Part shown: positions 49,347-58,632 of the stretch, piece after piece
How positions within the stretch are numbered: the first letter of the stretch is position 1
Layout: each line of letters opens with the position of its first letter
DNA from: Zoroaster sp. YZ-2022
Lineage: Eukaryota; Echinodermata; Asteroidea; Forcipulatida; Zoroasteridae
DNA length: 64,000 bases
NCBI GenBank assembly: GCA_029582265.1
Contig: CM055820.1
Span: forward strand, 18,620,485 to 18,684,484
Direction of reading: 5' to 3'
Position numbers and translations under genes: made by a program
The notes under the pieces: generated by a model
The model's database searches: none
What the model was told of the DNA's origin: nothing
What the model saw: only the letters and a program-made list of their open reading frames with translations

Positions 49347-50175
49347 GTGGTGGTGGTGGTGGTGGTGGTGGTGGTGGTGGTGGTGGTGGTGGTGGTGGTG
49401 GTGGTGGTGGTGGTGGTGGTGGTGGTGGTGGTGGTGGTGGTGGTGGTGGTGGTGGTGGTGGTGGTGGTGGTGGTGGTGGTGGTGGTGGTGGTGGTGGTGG
49501 TGGTGGTGGTGGTGGTGGTGGTGGTGGTGGTGGTGGTGGTGGTGGTGGTGGTGGTGGTGGTGGTGGTGGTGGTGGTGGTGGTGGTGGTGGTGGTGGTGGT
49601 GGTGGTGGTGGTGGTGGTGGTGGTGGTGGTGGTGGTGGTGGTGGTGGTGGTGGTGGTGGTGGTGGTGGTGGTGGTGGTGGTGGTGGTGGTGGTGGTGGTG
49701 GTGGTGGTGGTGGTGGTGGTGGTGGTGGTGGTGGTGGTGGTGGTGGTGGTGGTGGTGGTGGTGGTGGTGGTGGTGGTGGTGGTGGTGGTGGTGGTGGTGG
49801 TGGTGGTGGTGGTGGTGGTGGTGGTGGTGGTGGTGGTGGTGGTGGTGGTGGTGGTGGTGGTGGTGGTGGTGGTGGTGGTGGTGGTGGTGGTGGTGGTGGT
49901 GGTGGTGGTGGTGGTGGTGGTGGTGGTGGTGGTGGTGGTGGAGGTGGTGGTGGTGGTGGTGGTGGTGGTGGTGGTGGTGGTGGTGGTGGTGGTGGTGGTG
50001 GTGGTGGTGGTGGTGGTGGTGGTGGTGGTGGTGGTGGTGGTGGTGGTGGTGGTGGTGGTGGTGGTGGTGGTGGTGGTGGTGGTGGTGGTGGTGGTGGTGG
50101 TGGTGGTGGTGGTGGTGGTGGTGGTGGTGGTGGTGGTGGTGGTGGTGGTGGTGGTGGTGGTGGTGGTGGTGGTGG
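49347..50175. repeat. (GTG)n microsatellite, 829 bases
   Basis: Almost perfect GTG/TGG repeat with a single interruption (gtggaggtg, A at 49942), starting where the SINE tail should be. The long polyvaline, polytryptophan, polyhistidine and polyproline frames are by-products. The true length may be misassembled. Confidence 0.95.
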
Positions 50176-50508
50176 ATGTGTAACAATTTGCAGCAAAGTA
50201 TCTTCACGCAATTTTGAGATATAGGCCTCTGAAAATCCATTTATTAGGAAAGGGCAAAGCAACCTATCGTGGTAGAAAGTGAACGAAGGAAGGATTAGTG
50301 AGCTGCACAATAGGACGGGCTGAGTAGATGTCAATCTACCGGTTCTAGCTCACTAGCGAGATTTTTAAATTGCGAAAAAAAAATGTGAAAGATGTTTTTA
50401 AAAAATGTGAAAGATGTTAAAAAATAAATAGTAAAATGTGTAGAGTAGTATATAAATTAAAAAAAATTAAAAAAAGTTTGAGGCTGGTATATGTGATGTT
50501 ATGAAAAA
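50176..50508. other. Junction between microsatellite and viral block
   Basis: 50176-50350 is ordinary sequence without a gene. From about 50370 it becomes very AT-rich, with gtgaaagatgtt repeated twice and polyA runs, like the rest of the viral block. The exact left border is not visible. Confidence 0.45.
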
Positions 50509-50533
50509 TTTCGCTTCAAATTTTGAAGCGAAA
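50509..50533. promoter_or_regulatory. Perfect 12-base-arm palindrome upstream of the zinc-binding gene
   Basis: TTTCGCTTCAAA, one T, TTTGAAGCGAAA. It lies about 75 bases before the ATG at 50609. It may be an operator-like site, an origin or a transcript end; the sequence alone does not say. Confidence 0.5.
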
Positions 50534-50608
50534 AAAAGATATGTATATTTGAAAAAAAAAATGAAAAAACTCGTTATTATTATGAATGTGAATAGATAAA
50601 AGAGGAGG

Positions 50609-50920
50609 ATGGAAGGAAAGTATTTATCTAAAAGAATTATTCCGTGCAAATGGCTTTTAGTAGGGAAAACCGACAAGTGTTGTATACCTAGTGTACCCGG
50701 TGATGAATATTGCTCTCTACATGAGTGGCGTATTCGACATGGAAAAATTATACCTCTTCCGTGTCGAAGCTGTAAGAATGGTACAAAAACAAAACTAAAT
50801 TTATGTACGAAATGTGGTAACAGACTATTAATAAATAGTTTCAAGCGCGTTGAAGGAAGAGCAAGACGAAATTATAATTTAGTGATGAAAGAGTTGATAA
50901 AGACAACAACTCGTTTATAG
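50609..50920 (+). CDS. Small cysteine-rich (zinc-binding) protein of the viral block
   Basis: 103 residues, intact. Paired cysteines: C13, CC at 24-25, CxLH at 36-39, then CRSC (52-55) and CTKCG (68-72), suggesting two zinc sites. The C-terminal third is basic (RVEGRARRNYNLVMKELIK). I recall similar small proteins beside capsid genes in invertebrate Polinton-like elements, but cannot name a function. A nucleic-acid-binding or transcription role is an inference from the zinc ribbon and basic tail. It lies just left of the inverted repeat and has no counterpart beyond the right inverted repeat, so the repeat may not be the true end of the element. It is one of the few undamaged genes here. Confidence 0.6.
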   Translation: MEGKYLSKRIIPCKWLLVGKTDKCCIPSVPGDEYCSLHEWRIRHGKIIPLPCRSCKNGTKTKLNLCTKCGNRLLINSFKRVEGRARRNYNLVMKELIKTTTRL

Positions 50921-51031
50921 TTTTATAAATTAAAAATTAAAAACTAGAATTATACGGTGGAGGTCTTTCACGCTCTGTTGATATTTGCAAAGCGTGTTTT
51001 TCATTACAATAAGCTTTTCGTATGGTAAAGT

Positions 51032-52009
51032 TTACTTTAAATTCAAAATCTTTTCTATGAGTTCTTTTTTTTCTTTGCGAGTATTTGTCTCGATGTCAAC
51101 GACAAGAGGTTTACCATCTTTTTGATTATCGCCATTGATATTTTTAGGCGTAAATTTAGTTTTAATGTTTTCTTTCATTTGACAAAAATTGTTTTGCTCC
51201 TCGTTGATTAAAAGAAATTCTTCTTGACTTATAACACCGTCTTCGATCGCTTTTGAAACGTGATTTTCGATGGTATTGAGTTTACTTTCCGCTAGAACTC
51301 TAATTTTGTCGTGTTTTTTAGCTTTTTTTAATAATTTATTTTTTGCGTATCTGAGAGCAAACGCTGCACCACCTAACCCTAAAGCCAGTCCTTCTAAAGC
51401 GTATCCGACCGGTGATGCTATAACGGTGGCAATGCTAGCGATTCCAATGGCTCCTGCTCCCATACAGCCCAATTCAACCATCGTTTCTAGGATAGAACAA
51501 GTGTTGATGATTTTATTATATTTTTTATATATTTGATCGCGCTCGTTTCTCTATTTTAGAATTTCTTTTTGAATGTTGTCAATTTTTTGTAGACGAAACG
51601 CGTTGACGTTTTCTACATTATCGGAAGTATATAGCGGTATAGACGGTAGTGGTGGATATATTTTCTGTGTTTCGACAGAGACGCTCATTATTTCTAATAA
51701 TAGTAAAAGATTTAAACAATGGAAAAAAATTCGAAGCCGATCTCCGTTTTCATAGATGAGAAGCATAACATATCCACATCCAGCGCCTAGTACAACCATC
51801 AGACCCGCTTCCACCATCGGTTCTACGAGGTTATAGGTTTCGATGATTTCATTTAATTTTTCATGTACGGCCTCGCGCTCGTTTTTCTCTTTTAAAATTT
51901 CTTTTTGAATGTCGTCTTCTTTTTGTAAACGATGTACTTCGTAGCGAATTAACTCTTGGAGATGATCAGAGGTTGGATCAACTTTTGGTGTTTCTGTAGT
52001 CATATTCAT
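51032..52009 (-). pseudogene. Fused tandem pair of membrane-protein genes, left copy
   Basis: Reading leftward from 52009: MTTETPKVDPTSDHLQ start, charged helix (LQKEDDIQKEILKEKNEREA), hydrophobic segment (AGLMVVLGAGCGYVMLLIY), then, after a junction, a second start-like MSVSVETQKIYPPLP, a similar helix (NIQKEILK), a stop, and a longer glycine-rich membrane region (GAGAIGIASIATVIASPVGY, ALGLGGAAFALRYAKNK), then KHDKIRVLAESKLNTIENHV and a soluble charged tail. The TAG stop at about 51553 replaces a GAG present in the right copy. I recall families with the AKKHDxIRVLAESKLNTI block in invertebrate Polinton-like contexts. Probably a membrane-active structural or accessory protein; no function is established. 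Confidence 0.7.
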
Positions 52010-52078
52010 TCTTTAATAATAGTAAAAGATTATAATTTTATTTTAACGCATGACTACGTCAAGGGAAAACTATTAATT

Positions 52079-52549
52079 TTAATATCGTAACAGATTCCAG
52101 TTTCTAGAGAGCCGAAAAAGGTAGCTCGTACAAAAAACTTTTCTGTTGTAGTCGATAGTTTTTATTTTGAAGCAAATGCCACATTCTATATACTTTGCTT
52201 CGGAATCATTAAAATAATCTTGCGTTCTCGCATTAAATTCAAAAAAATCTGGTATACGAAGTGGGTTTATTTCACGTTTCATAACAATAGAATAAAAAGT
52301 TTCATCATTGTATATTATTTTAGAATAAGTTGTACAGTTTGTTATGGTTTCAAAGATGGCAAACCTCGGTATACCGACATTGGGTGAGCCATTCCATTGG
52401 ATGTAAAATATATCACCTAATTTATACAATATTATATTTTGTTGAATTACATCTATATCGATATAACCACTTTTTTCAAAGATGTAAGGATTGTTTTTGT
52501 TGGAGACGCTAACGCTACTTTTACGAGTAGGTCCATAAATACTCGCCAT
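52079..52549 (-). CDS. Uncharacterised viral-block protein B, left copy (intact)
   Basis: 156 residues from ATG at 52549, preceded by an AT-rich ttatattaaaat element. It starts MASIYGPTRKS, has no signal peptide or membrane segment, and is rich in beta-type residues (GDIFYIQWNGSPNVGIPRFA, CGICFKIKTIDYNRKVF). The paralogue at 59359-59810 shares the MASIYGP(T/S)RKS start and aligns through the SEAKYIECGICFKI / SQHLEYEICYKT region. The truncated copy at 59841-60258 is its inverted-repeat partner. The compact beta-rich size would suit a small virion or fibre-like protein, which is speculation. Confidence 0.65.
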   Translation of the reverse strand: MASIYGPTRKSSVSVSNKNNPYIFEKSGYIDIDVIQQNIILYKLGDIFYIQWNGSPNVGIPRFAIFETITNCTTYSKIIYNDETFYSIVMKREINPLRIPDFFEFNARTQDYFNDSEAKYIECGICFKIKTIDYNRKVFCTSYLFRLSRNWNLLRY

Positions 52550-52580
52550 ATTTTAATATAATATTTTTCTATAAATTTTA

Positions 52581-52793
52581 ACAGGTCACCTAGTACGACC
52601 TAGACAGGTAACCTAGTACGACCTAGTACGACCTAGACAGGTAACCTAGTACGGCCTAGTACGACCTAGACAGGTTACCTAGTACGACCTAGTACGACCT
52701 AGACAGGTTACCTAGTACGACCTAGTACGACCTAGACAAGTGACCTAGTACGACCTAACAGGTTACCTAGTACAACCTAGTCAAGTTACCTAG
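52581..52793. repeat. 33-base tandem array (cctagtacga) beside the ATPase gene
   Basis: About six imperfect units of acaggttacctagtacgacc + tagtacgacctag. It contains the palindromes ggttacc and cctag. It lies between protein B and the ATPase, and its last unit supplies the ATPase stop codon (tag in ctcgac-tag). No copy exists at the right end. It could be an origin, protein-binding array or plain tandem expansion. Confidence 0.85.
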
Positions 52794-53425
52794 TCGAGTA
52801 TCGCGTAATCGGTAGGTTGATCCGTTTTTAAAATCAACTTGCTATGTATAACTCGTTTTAATTTTTCATGCATTTGCATTCTCAACTCTTTCGTCGGTAT
52901 GACATCATTTTCTCGAAGACAATTTTCGAATGAGTCTCTATCTTTACAATAAAATATACACACCCATTTTAGTTGCTCTCTAAAACCTTTTAATACGCTA
53001 TTATATTTTTGAGAAAGAATCCAACAGCTGTGATTAACGTGTCTTCCGCTGAAAGCCAACTGGCTAATCATACATTTATTATTCTCGTCGAATTTTTTAT
53101 ACTGCAATTCTTTACTTGCGCTACAGTCGTCGATGATAAACAACGTTTCGTCTCCTTTGAATACGTCGCTATAAATTTCAATCGCTTTGTTTAACGAGAT
53201 CATACTCAGATCGTCAACGAGCACTCGCTCGTCATTCCAAATCCATTTTCTATTTTGATACGCAAGATTTACCGCGACGGTCGGACATAATACGACGATA
53301 TATTCAAAATATTTATGATATTCTTTTTGTAACAAATTTAAAACAAATTCTGTTTTACCACATCCGGTCTGTCCGCAAATTAATGCTGCGTGCGGATATT
53401 TTGGTAACAAAGTTTTTAATAATAA
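52790..53425 (-). CDS. A32-like genome-packaging ATPase
   Basis: FtsK/HerA-superfamily ATPase that pumps DNA into the capsid in Polintons, adintoviruses and larger relatives. Counting from the leucine codon at 53410: Walker A GQTGCGKT at about 13-20, Walker B FIIDD at 91-95, and the sensor region WILSQKYN near 130-137. Length about 206 residues, slightly short for the family. The open frame has no ATG before the Walker A: it runs from a TGA (53424-53426) through leucine codons to a TTG at 53410, so either the start codon is lost or a non-ATG start is used. The stop is formed by the adjacent tandem array. It lies directly downstream of the capsid gene, the usual pairing in such elements. Confidence is high for the family, lower for intactness. 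Confidence 0.85.
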   Translation of the reverse strand, partial: LLLKTLLPKYPHAALICGQTGCGKTEFVLNLLQKEYHKYFEYIVVLCPTVAVNLAYQNRKWIWNDERVLVDDLSMISLNKAIEIYSDVFKGDETLFIIDDCSASKELQYKKFDENNKCMISQLAFSGRHVNHSCWILSQKYNSVLKGFREQLKWVCIFYCKDRDSFENCLRENDVIPTKELRMQMHEKLKRVIHSKLILKTDQPTDYAILD

Positions 53426-53433
53426 TCAAGATG

Positions 53434-54693
53434 TTAATATATCACGGAATTAAATCGACCTTTTTTTATAATGAGTTGCGCGTCCATGATGATAAAAGTG
53501 AACAAGTATAATTCACCCGCGGTTTCCGCTTCCATTTGAATGGTAATTCCTTCGGATAAGTTTTGTACTTGTCTTCCGCTTCCATGTATTTTGTTGTCAT
53601 CGCCACTTCTCATATCTAAAAACAAACCGTATCTATTTAATAAATAATCGGCTTGTTTCATGTTTGATAAATTTAAAGCTTTAGTTACTCGCATGGCATG
53701 TTCTTTTTTCGAATCTTTTTTCGAATTTTTTTTGAATTTCTTCCCAGTGTTGATACCTACGCATCCCTTGCGCGTAGAGTTGATTGGGAACTCCTTCTAT
53801 AGTAATTGAAACTTTATCAATTTTTGGATTATAAAATGTCCACGTTTCTTTTACGTCGGGCTCTTTGAATAAAAACAATATTCCTTTCATGCTTTTTGCG
53901 GGTGTATTTAAATTTATATTCCACGTTGTTTCGCTTTTGTTTAATGCTTGTACACTCTGTCCCAAGACTCTATCATACAATATCTCCACTTCACCCGTAT
54001 ATTGATTTTTAATCGTTTGCGTGAGATGTGGCATATTAACAACTTCGTATTCTAAAGAAATTCCGCTTATGACGTATTTAGCATTATCATCGGAGCTTTT
54101 AATCACTTTAGAAAATTATTAAACTCGAGTTCATAAGTGAGACGATCTCCGATCCCCGATTGAAAATACGGTTGATGATCAGTTAATAATTCAAAATCGA
54201 GTGGAATGTGATATCTATCCGCGATAGCTTTGTTTTTTCCTCCGTTCCTGGTGGGGACGGCGCCGCTGGCATCTACTCTTAATTTACTCACGTTAGCATC
54301 TTCGATTCCTTGGTACGCTAGATTTTCTCGTTGATCTTTCGTCAACCACTCGTCTTTGTAACAATTGAACACGTCCGCATCGTCTAAACTAAACACTTCA
54401 TTTCCCTCCATTTTAATGGTTATATTTTTTACGATGGCTCTTCCGATGTTGTTTACGATCGTTCTCGTATCGTCGCTCGCAGACTCTAGAACAATATTAA
54501 ATGCTAATCTAACCGTATCCGGAACGATGACATCGTTGTTTCCTAAATTTGGAAAACGAACCGTAAGTAATTGATTTTCGGTGAGTGTGCTCGGATTGTT
54601 TGTAATGACGACTTTTTGACGTATTCCTTTTAAACCCATTGGTTCTCTTAATTTTCTGTATGGATTTAGTTTGTCTCCGTACGCGTTAATCAT
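53434..54693 (-). pseudogene. Major-capsid-protein-like gene, broken in three
   Basis: Three consecutive minus-strand frames (54693-54103, 54106-53681, 53694-53434) overlap by 4 and 14 bases and together span about 420 residues, a size fitting a double-jelly-roll capsid protein of the Polinton/adintovirus type. The first part begins MINAYGDKLNPYRK and is rich in beta-type segments (KVVITNNPSTLTENQLLTVR, IVKNITIKMEG). The second has WNINLNTPAKSMKGILFLF and ends in a lysine-rich tail. The third has QMEAETAGELYLFTFIIMDA. The assignment rests on size, position just before the packaging ATPase, and my memory of similar proteins in invertebrate elements, not on a search. The joins at 54103-54106 and about 53690 are frameshifts, so the shell protein is not made from this copy. 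Confidence 0.68.
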
Positions 54694-54754
54694 ATTTTAT
54701 AGTATAGATATTATTTTATTTAAAAAAAATGTTTCTAAATTTTTTTTTTTTTAA
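54694..54754. promoter_or_regulatory. Divergent promoter between capsid-like gene and membrane protein gene
   Basis: 61-base AT-only-like spacer between two divergent start codons. On the minus strand it reads ctatactataaaatATG before the capsid-like gene; on the plus strand it has a T run and ttaaATG. Similar ATG-proximal TATAWTAAAAT elements precede other genes of the block. Confidence 0.55.
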
Positions 54755-55211
54755 ATGGTATCGATAGCGATGATGGTGGGAGGCGCGGTAGTAAACGCGT
54801 TGGCTTTTAGCGGATCAATTTTTTTATTTTCTAGTATACGTAACGACGACGACGATGTAAAAAACGAACGAAAGAGGCATGATTTAGCGCTAGAACAACT
54901 TACAAAAGCGAGAGACGAATGGTCTAAAAAGCAATCAAAATATCTACCGGTAAATTATTTAAACGAACGATTACTAAAAGAATTAAACGCTAAAAAAACA
55001 TTTAGTGACATTGACGAAGCGATGAATGAATATTATATCGTGACCGGCAGTCATTTTGATTTACCGAAAGATTTATATGACGAGCCTAAACTAGAGGATT
55101 TTTACATTCCTAGTGAAGAAAAAAAAACCTCCAGAACTTATATTTATAATTTTAGGTATGAGCGTAGTAGGTTACGTGAGTTATAAATTATTGAAAAAAG
55201 ATAAAAAGTAA
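54755..55211 (+). pseudogene. Membrane-anchored accessory protein, frameshifted near its end
   Basis: Starts MVSIAMMVGGAVVNALAFSG, a hydrophobic N-terminal segment, followed by a charged coiled region (ERKRHDLALEQLTKARDEW) and an acidic/aromatic stretch ending PKLEDFYIPSEEKK. The open frame stops at 55186, but a one-base slip in the A run at about 55125-55133 moves it off. The adjacent frame from there to 55211 encodes a second hydrophobic segment (LIFIILGMSVVGYVSY) and a lysine tail, so the original protein had a membrane segment at each end. I recall this MVSIA..GGAVVNA family beside Polinton-like capsid genes in invertebrates and fish. Role unknown, perhaps membrane penetration or internal virion membrane. 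Confidence 0.68.
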
Positions 55212-55218
55212 TTGTAAA

Positions 55219-56549
55219 ATGGCGGAAGGAGGGTATGATTATATCGAGATGGATCCAGCTTATAATTATCCAGAAGAAACAAATGTCGATGATGATATCA
55301 TCAACACCCAGTTGGGTAATGTTCCAATCTCTGCAGAAACACTCCAGCTAAGTCAGAAAAATAGATGACGTAAACTTATAGTAAATGATTTTTATAAAGG
55401 CTTGGGATATGAAACAATTACTTCTCGAGATTTTAAAGACTATAATAATTTCGTGTATGAAAAAGAAAAACCAACAGATGAATATAATTTACTCTATTAT
55501 ATAAAAGGTTCAGAAAGAATACGACTATCCAGCAAGTCCAAAAAAGGTGGTTTTTTAAAGTTAAGCGGAATAAAAGGCTTATCTAAAGGTGATTTAGGTA
55601 TATTCGATGATGAACCACCACCACTCTCGAAAGAAAGTATGAGTGCTTTAAAATAAATTTTAAAAGAGATAGAAACTCAAACGGAAACTCAACAAATGGA
55701 AGATGTAGAAACTCAAACGGTATCGAGGCGAATTTTACCACCTCGACCTGAACAACACGCAAAACAAACACAAAAAATATCAACCGCCATCAAAGAAGCA
55801 AATACCGTTCTTTTAACGAATGATGTAGAAACTCAAACCAGTATACAATATATAAGAGAACTTAATGCTCTCGATGAACTCATGCAAACGACGGAAGGTA
55901 CTCTATTAAATCTTTTTGTTAAAAAGAACGCAGCCACGAAAACGCGCGAAGAAGCTGTAAGAAAATACGTAGAAGCTAGAGATCGAGATGATGAAGATAC
56001 TCAAGTAAGCAGAAAGCTACGTGAAAAGATGGACAATGCACGAGACGAAGAACGAGTTTGGATAGATCAAATAAATGTATACGATAACGCTCTTCGTAGT
56101 CAAATCAACAGAATTAAAGAAACGATCAATAAAATGTTGAACATAGACGTCAGGTTAGGTGAAAAAATTAAAACTTTATTTAGAGAACAAGGCGTAACGA
56201 TCGTCAGCTTATTAACGGCCGTTAGTATGACTATCGCATTTATTGTTGAAACCATCGTAAGTACCGTAAATTCGATTGTACCAACACCTAAACTTGCACC
56301 AACTCCCGAACCTAAACCGGGTGACGGTGGTGTAAAAGAGTGGATACAAAAAACCTTTAAAAATTTAGCGAATCTGTTAAAGAAACTTGGAGAAAAAGCT
56401 TTAGCCGCTTTACGGGTATTATCGGGTCGGTACTAAGTTGGTTATTTACTACAATTTCAAAAGTAGTAACATGGACGGCGGAACACGTGTGGCTAGCCTT
56501 GACCGGAGTTGGAGTTTTAATTTTAACTTATATGCAACGTCAACGTTAA
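55219..56549 (+). pseudogene. Coiled-coil/membrane virion-type protein with two stops and a frameshift
   Basis: One reading frame runs from ATG 55219 (MAEGGYDYIEMDP) through a TGA at 55366-55368 and a TAA at 55654-55656 to about 56410, where the frame shifts and continues to 56549. Segments: acidic N-terminus; SKSKKGGFLKLSGIKGL basic patch; repeated ETQT words (IETQTETQQ, DVETQTVSR, DVETQTSIQ); a long coiled coil (KTREEAVRKYVEARDRDDED, IDQINVYDNALRSQINRIKE); a hydrophobic segment (GVTIVSLLTAVSMTIAFIV); a Pro-rich linker; an amphipathic lysine helix; and, in the shifted frame, a second membrane segment ending MQRQR. The layout resembles a family I recall as widespread in cnidarian and other invertebrate Polinton-like elements, probably a core or membrane-active virion protein. 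Function inferred only. Confidence 0.68.
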
Positions 56550-56675
56550 GTCAACAACTCATAAATCATAATACCTAATCTGGTAAGTATCGCGAAACCA
56601 ATAATTAAAGCATGTTTTCATCTTCATGAGCGTCTTGCACCGATGTAGGGGTCACAATGGATTTTGATGATGGTA
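56550..56675 (-). pseudogene. Detached C-terminal tail of the capsid-region gene at 57244-58582
   Basis: On the minus strand, the sequence beyond the transposon encodes SSKSIVTPTSVQDAHEDENM and a stop at about 56605-56607, an acidic tail fitting a virion protein end. It lies directly past the insertion point of the GC-rich transposon, so it is likely the severed end of that gene. Frame continuity across a clean excision needs one extra base, so this is a suggestion. Confidence 0.4.
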
Positions 56676-57244
56676 ATGCCCCAGTCACATTTACGCCGAT
56701 TGTAGGAAAGGCGCCCGCCCGGCGAGCTTTTTGCCTAAAATCGCACGGGAATCGGGGAAATCTTACGGTCACCGGCGGATCAATCGGTCGATTAAAACAC
56801 GCCGCACGGGCCGCCGCCAACTTTTAACGCGGAGTTATAATTTTCCGATGGCCGGCAGACTTTTTTTCGATCCAACTCATCGCAAATGAACCGCAGGGGA
56901 CCTGTAAGGGAGCCGTCCGATAGCGGGCATCGTGCGGGATACGTCCGGCCTCCCCCCGTTCACCTGGCGGGCTCCGCCCGGGCGGAAAACATCGGCCGGG
57001 TGCCTCAAGGCCTCCGTACGGTGCCTGGACGATGTCCGTAGGGCCACCCTACGGTCCCCGTCCGTTGTCCGTTCGACTTAATCGGCGGAAATCTAATTTG
57101 TTGCCGTGCGGCGCCCGTATCTAATGTGACCGTGACCAAGTGCAATTTGAGACATCCGGGATTTGTCTCCGATGGCCGGGACATCGGGTGACCGCCCGAT
57201 ACCCCCTCTCCGCCCGGCGCCCGGCGGAAATGTGACTGGGGCAT
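56676..57244. mobile_element. GC-rich non-autonomous transposon (569 bases) inside a viral gene
   Basis: Terminal inverted repeats ATGCCCCAGTCACATTT at the left and AAATGTGACTGGGGCAT at the right, extending imperfectly through cgccg and cgcccggcg. TA flanks each side (56674-56675, 57245-57246). The interior is strongly GC-rich (gccggcagac, ccgcccgggcgg) in an AT-rich setting, with no transposase frame. The pattern suggests a MITE with a TA target. Confidence 0.85.
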
Positions 57245-58582
57245 TAAGTGGCGCTTTGCACTATATCATTAACTAATGGTAGAGCGACTACGCCTAGTGG
57301 CTGTGCCGATGTATCTATAGAGGATGTGATTGATGTAGTCGATAAAGATGGTGATTTATTAATAAGATTATCGTCGCCGCCGATGCTCGCTGGTGGTGGT
57401 GTATCTATAGATGATGATGGTGGTGCGTGTGTTGAATTTACGTATTCATTCAAACCTAACGGTAAATCGGGCGTTGTGATTAAAATATTATTGTTGTACC
57501 CCACATACGTACCTATACGCATATTCATATCACTCGGTATCATATATAATAAATCTCCAACGTTCAAGTTTAATTGTGTTTTAGTATCTGATAGAGATTT
57601 TTGATATCGATCGATAGAATCTTGTAAATTTGTTAGAGAATCAATCTCAGCATCGAGAATGTTTATAAATTGTTGCTGTGCATCTAAACCGGTACCCGGC
57701 GTAAGAATTCCACTTTTAGCTTGTACTTGAGCTCCCAATATCGCGTAAACGTATGTTCTTATAGAGTCGTTGATTCGTTCTATACCAACATCTGTAAAGC
57801 CTTGCGCTAATCCTAAAGACAATATAAATTTAATCCACGCTGTTTTAACTTGCGCAGATTGTGAAATGTAACCTACTCTAATTGTATGTTCTTTACGATT
57901 ATGTACACCATCATCAAAATCCATTCTTTTTTCACCCGTTCCAAAGTTTGTAGGAATGTGATCGAGAGAAATGGGTTTAGGGTCGCGGATAATAGAATTA
58001 TCGTACATGTGTCCTGGTACCGGATCGTATCTTTTGCCAATGTTTCTCCACCAATAAGCAGTGCCTAGTCCATTGCTGTACGCGTCCACTCGTTGTTTCC
58101 AACTAGAAACGGGTGAAACGTGAAATTCAATACATAATTTATTATACCTACCGATGTTTATATTGTTTGCGAACGCGTCTCAATCATTTTGAAAAGACGC
58201 GGGACAGCTCATTTCTTTGAGCAATCTTCTAATTTGATAATAAACGTGGAATCTATAAAAACAACTAATCATCGGATCTGAATGAAACAAATGTTCGTAA
58301 CTCACACCCAGTCGTACTGCACCACGTTACAAAAAAAAATTGATTTTGATAAAATTTTAGCGGATTGAAATTCCAATCATTTACAACAACTTGAGTATGA
58401 ACGTTAGGTAACTTATAATTTTGAAAAGGATCGGCGAGTTCTACATTAAAAAACTCATTTTCATTAACGTAAATATTAATATTCATCAAATCTCGAGAAG
58501 TAATTGTTTCAGTGGGTGTAAAATGTCCAGATTGCGGATACCGTTTCGATAAATTACTCTGAAATGCTTGTGGATACGACAT
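57244..58582 (-). pseudogene. Large capsid-region protein gene, broken
   Basis: Starts MSYPQAFQSNLSKRYPQSGH at 58582. The first frame (to 58265) has LMNINIYVNENEFFNVELAD and HTQVVVNDWNFNPLKFYQNQ. A frameshift near 58295-58315 moves to a second frame (SYEHLFHSDPMISCFYRFHV, YYQIRRLLKEMSCPASF), which meets a TGA at 58180-58182 in a tryptophan context, then continues (DAFANNINIGRYNKLCIEFH, SNGLGTAYWWRNIGKRYDPV) to 57247. The C-terminal part is Ser/Pro/Thr-rich. The stop codon itself is made by the transposon insertion. I recall proteins with the KYPQSGHF start and YYQIRR block beside Polinton-like capsid genes in invertebrates; a minor capsid or vertex role is a guess. Confidence 0.66.
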
Positions 58583-58632
58583 TTTATTATAGGCCCTAAT
58601 ACAACTATAAATTATAAATTTAAAATATAAAA
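58583..58632. promoter_or_regulatory. Divergent promoter between two capsid-region genes
   Basis: A 50-base AT-rich spacer separates divergent starts. On the minus strand the sequence before ATG is cctataataaaATG, close to that before the capsid-like gene. The plus side reads aaatttaaaatataaaaATG. Confidence 0.5.

Larger units (their letters stand above)
51009..52568. repeat. Left gene-bearing inverted repeat of the viral block
   Basis: Reverse-complement match to 59830-61291, from ataagcttttcgtatgg (outer end) to aatattttt (inner end), at about 97 % by eye outside deletions. It carries two genes reading outward from the core. The right copy lacks three blocks of about 13, 48 and 37 bases present here. 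Confidence 0.92.

Noticed and set aside
49257..50334. Polyvaline, polytryptophan, polyhistidine and polyproline proteins over 300 residues
   Set aside because: They are translations of the GTG microsatellite; the flanking residues come from the SINE.
50467..50844. Minus-strand 125-residue frame
   Set aside because: It is antisense to the cysteine-rich gene and low in complexity.
52581..52793. CRISPR-like array
   Set aside because: The units are contiguous with no unique spacers, in a eukaryotic setting.
56605..56820. Independent 71-residue minus-strand protein
   Set aside because: Its first part lies inside the GC-rich transposon; only the last about 20 codons look like viral coding sequence.
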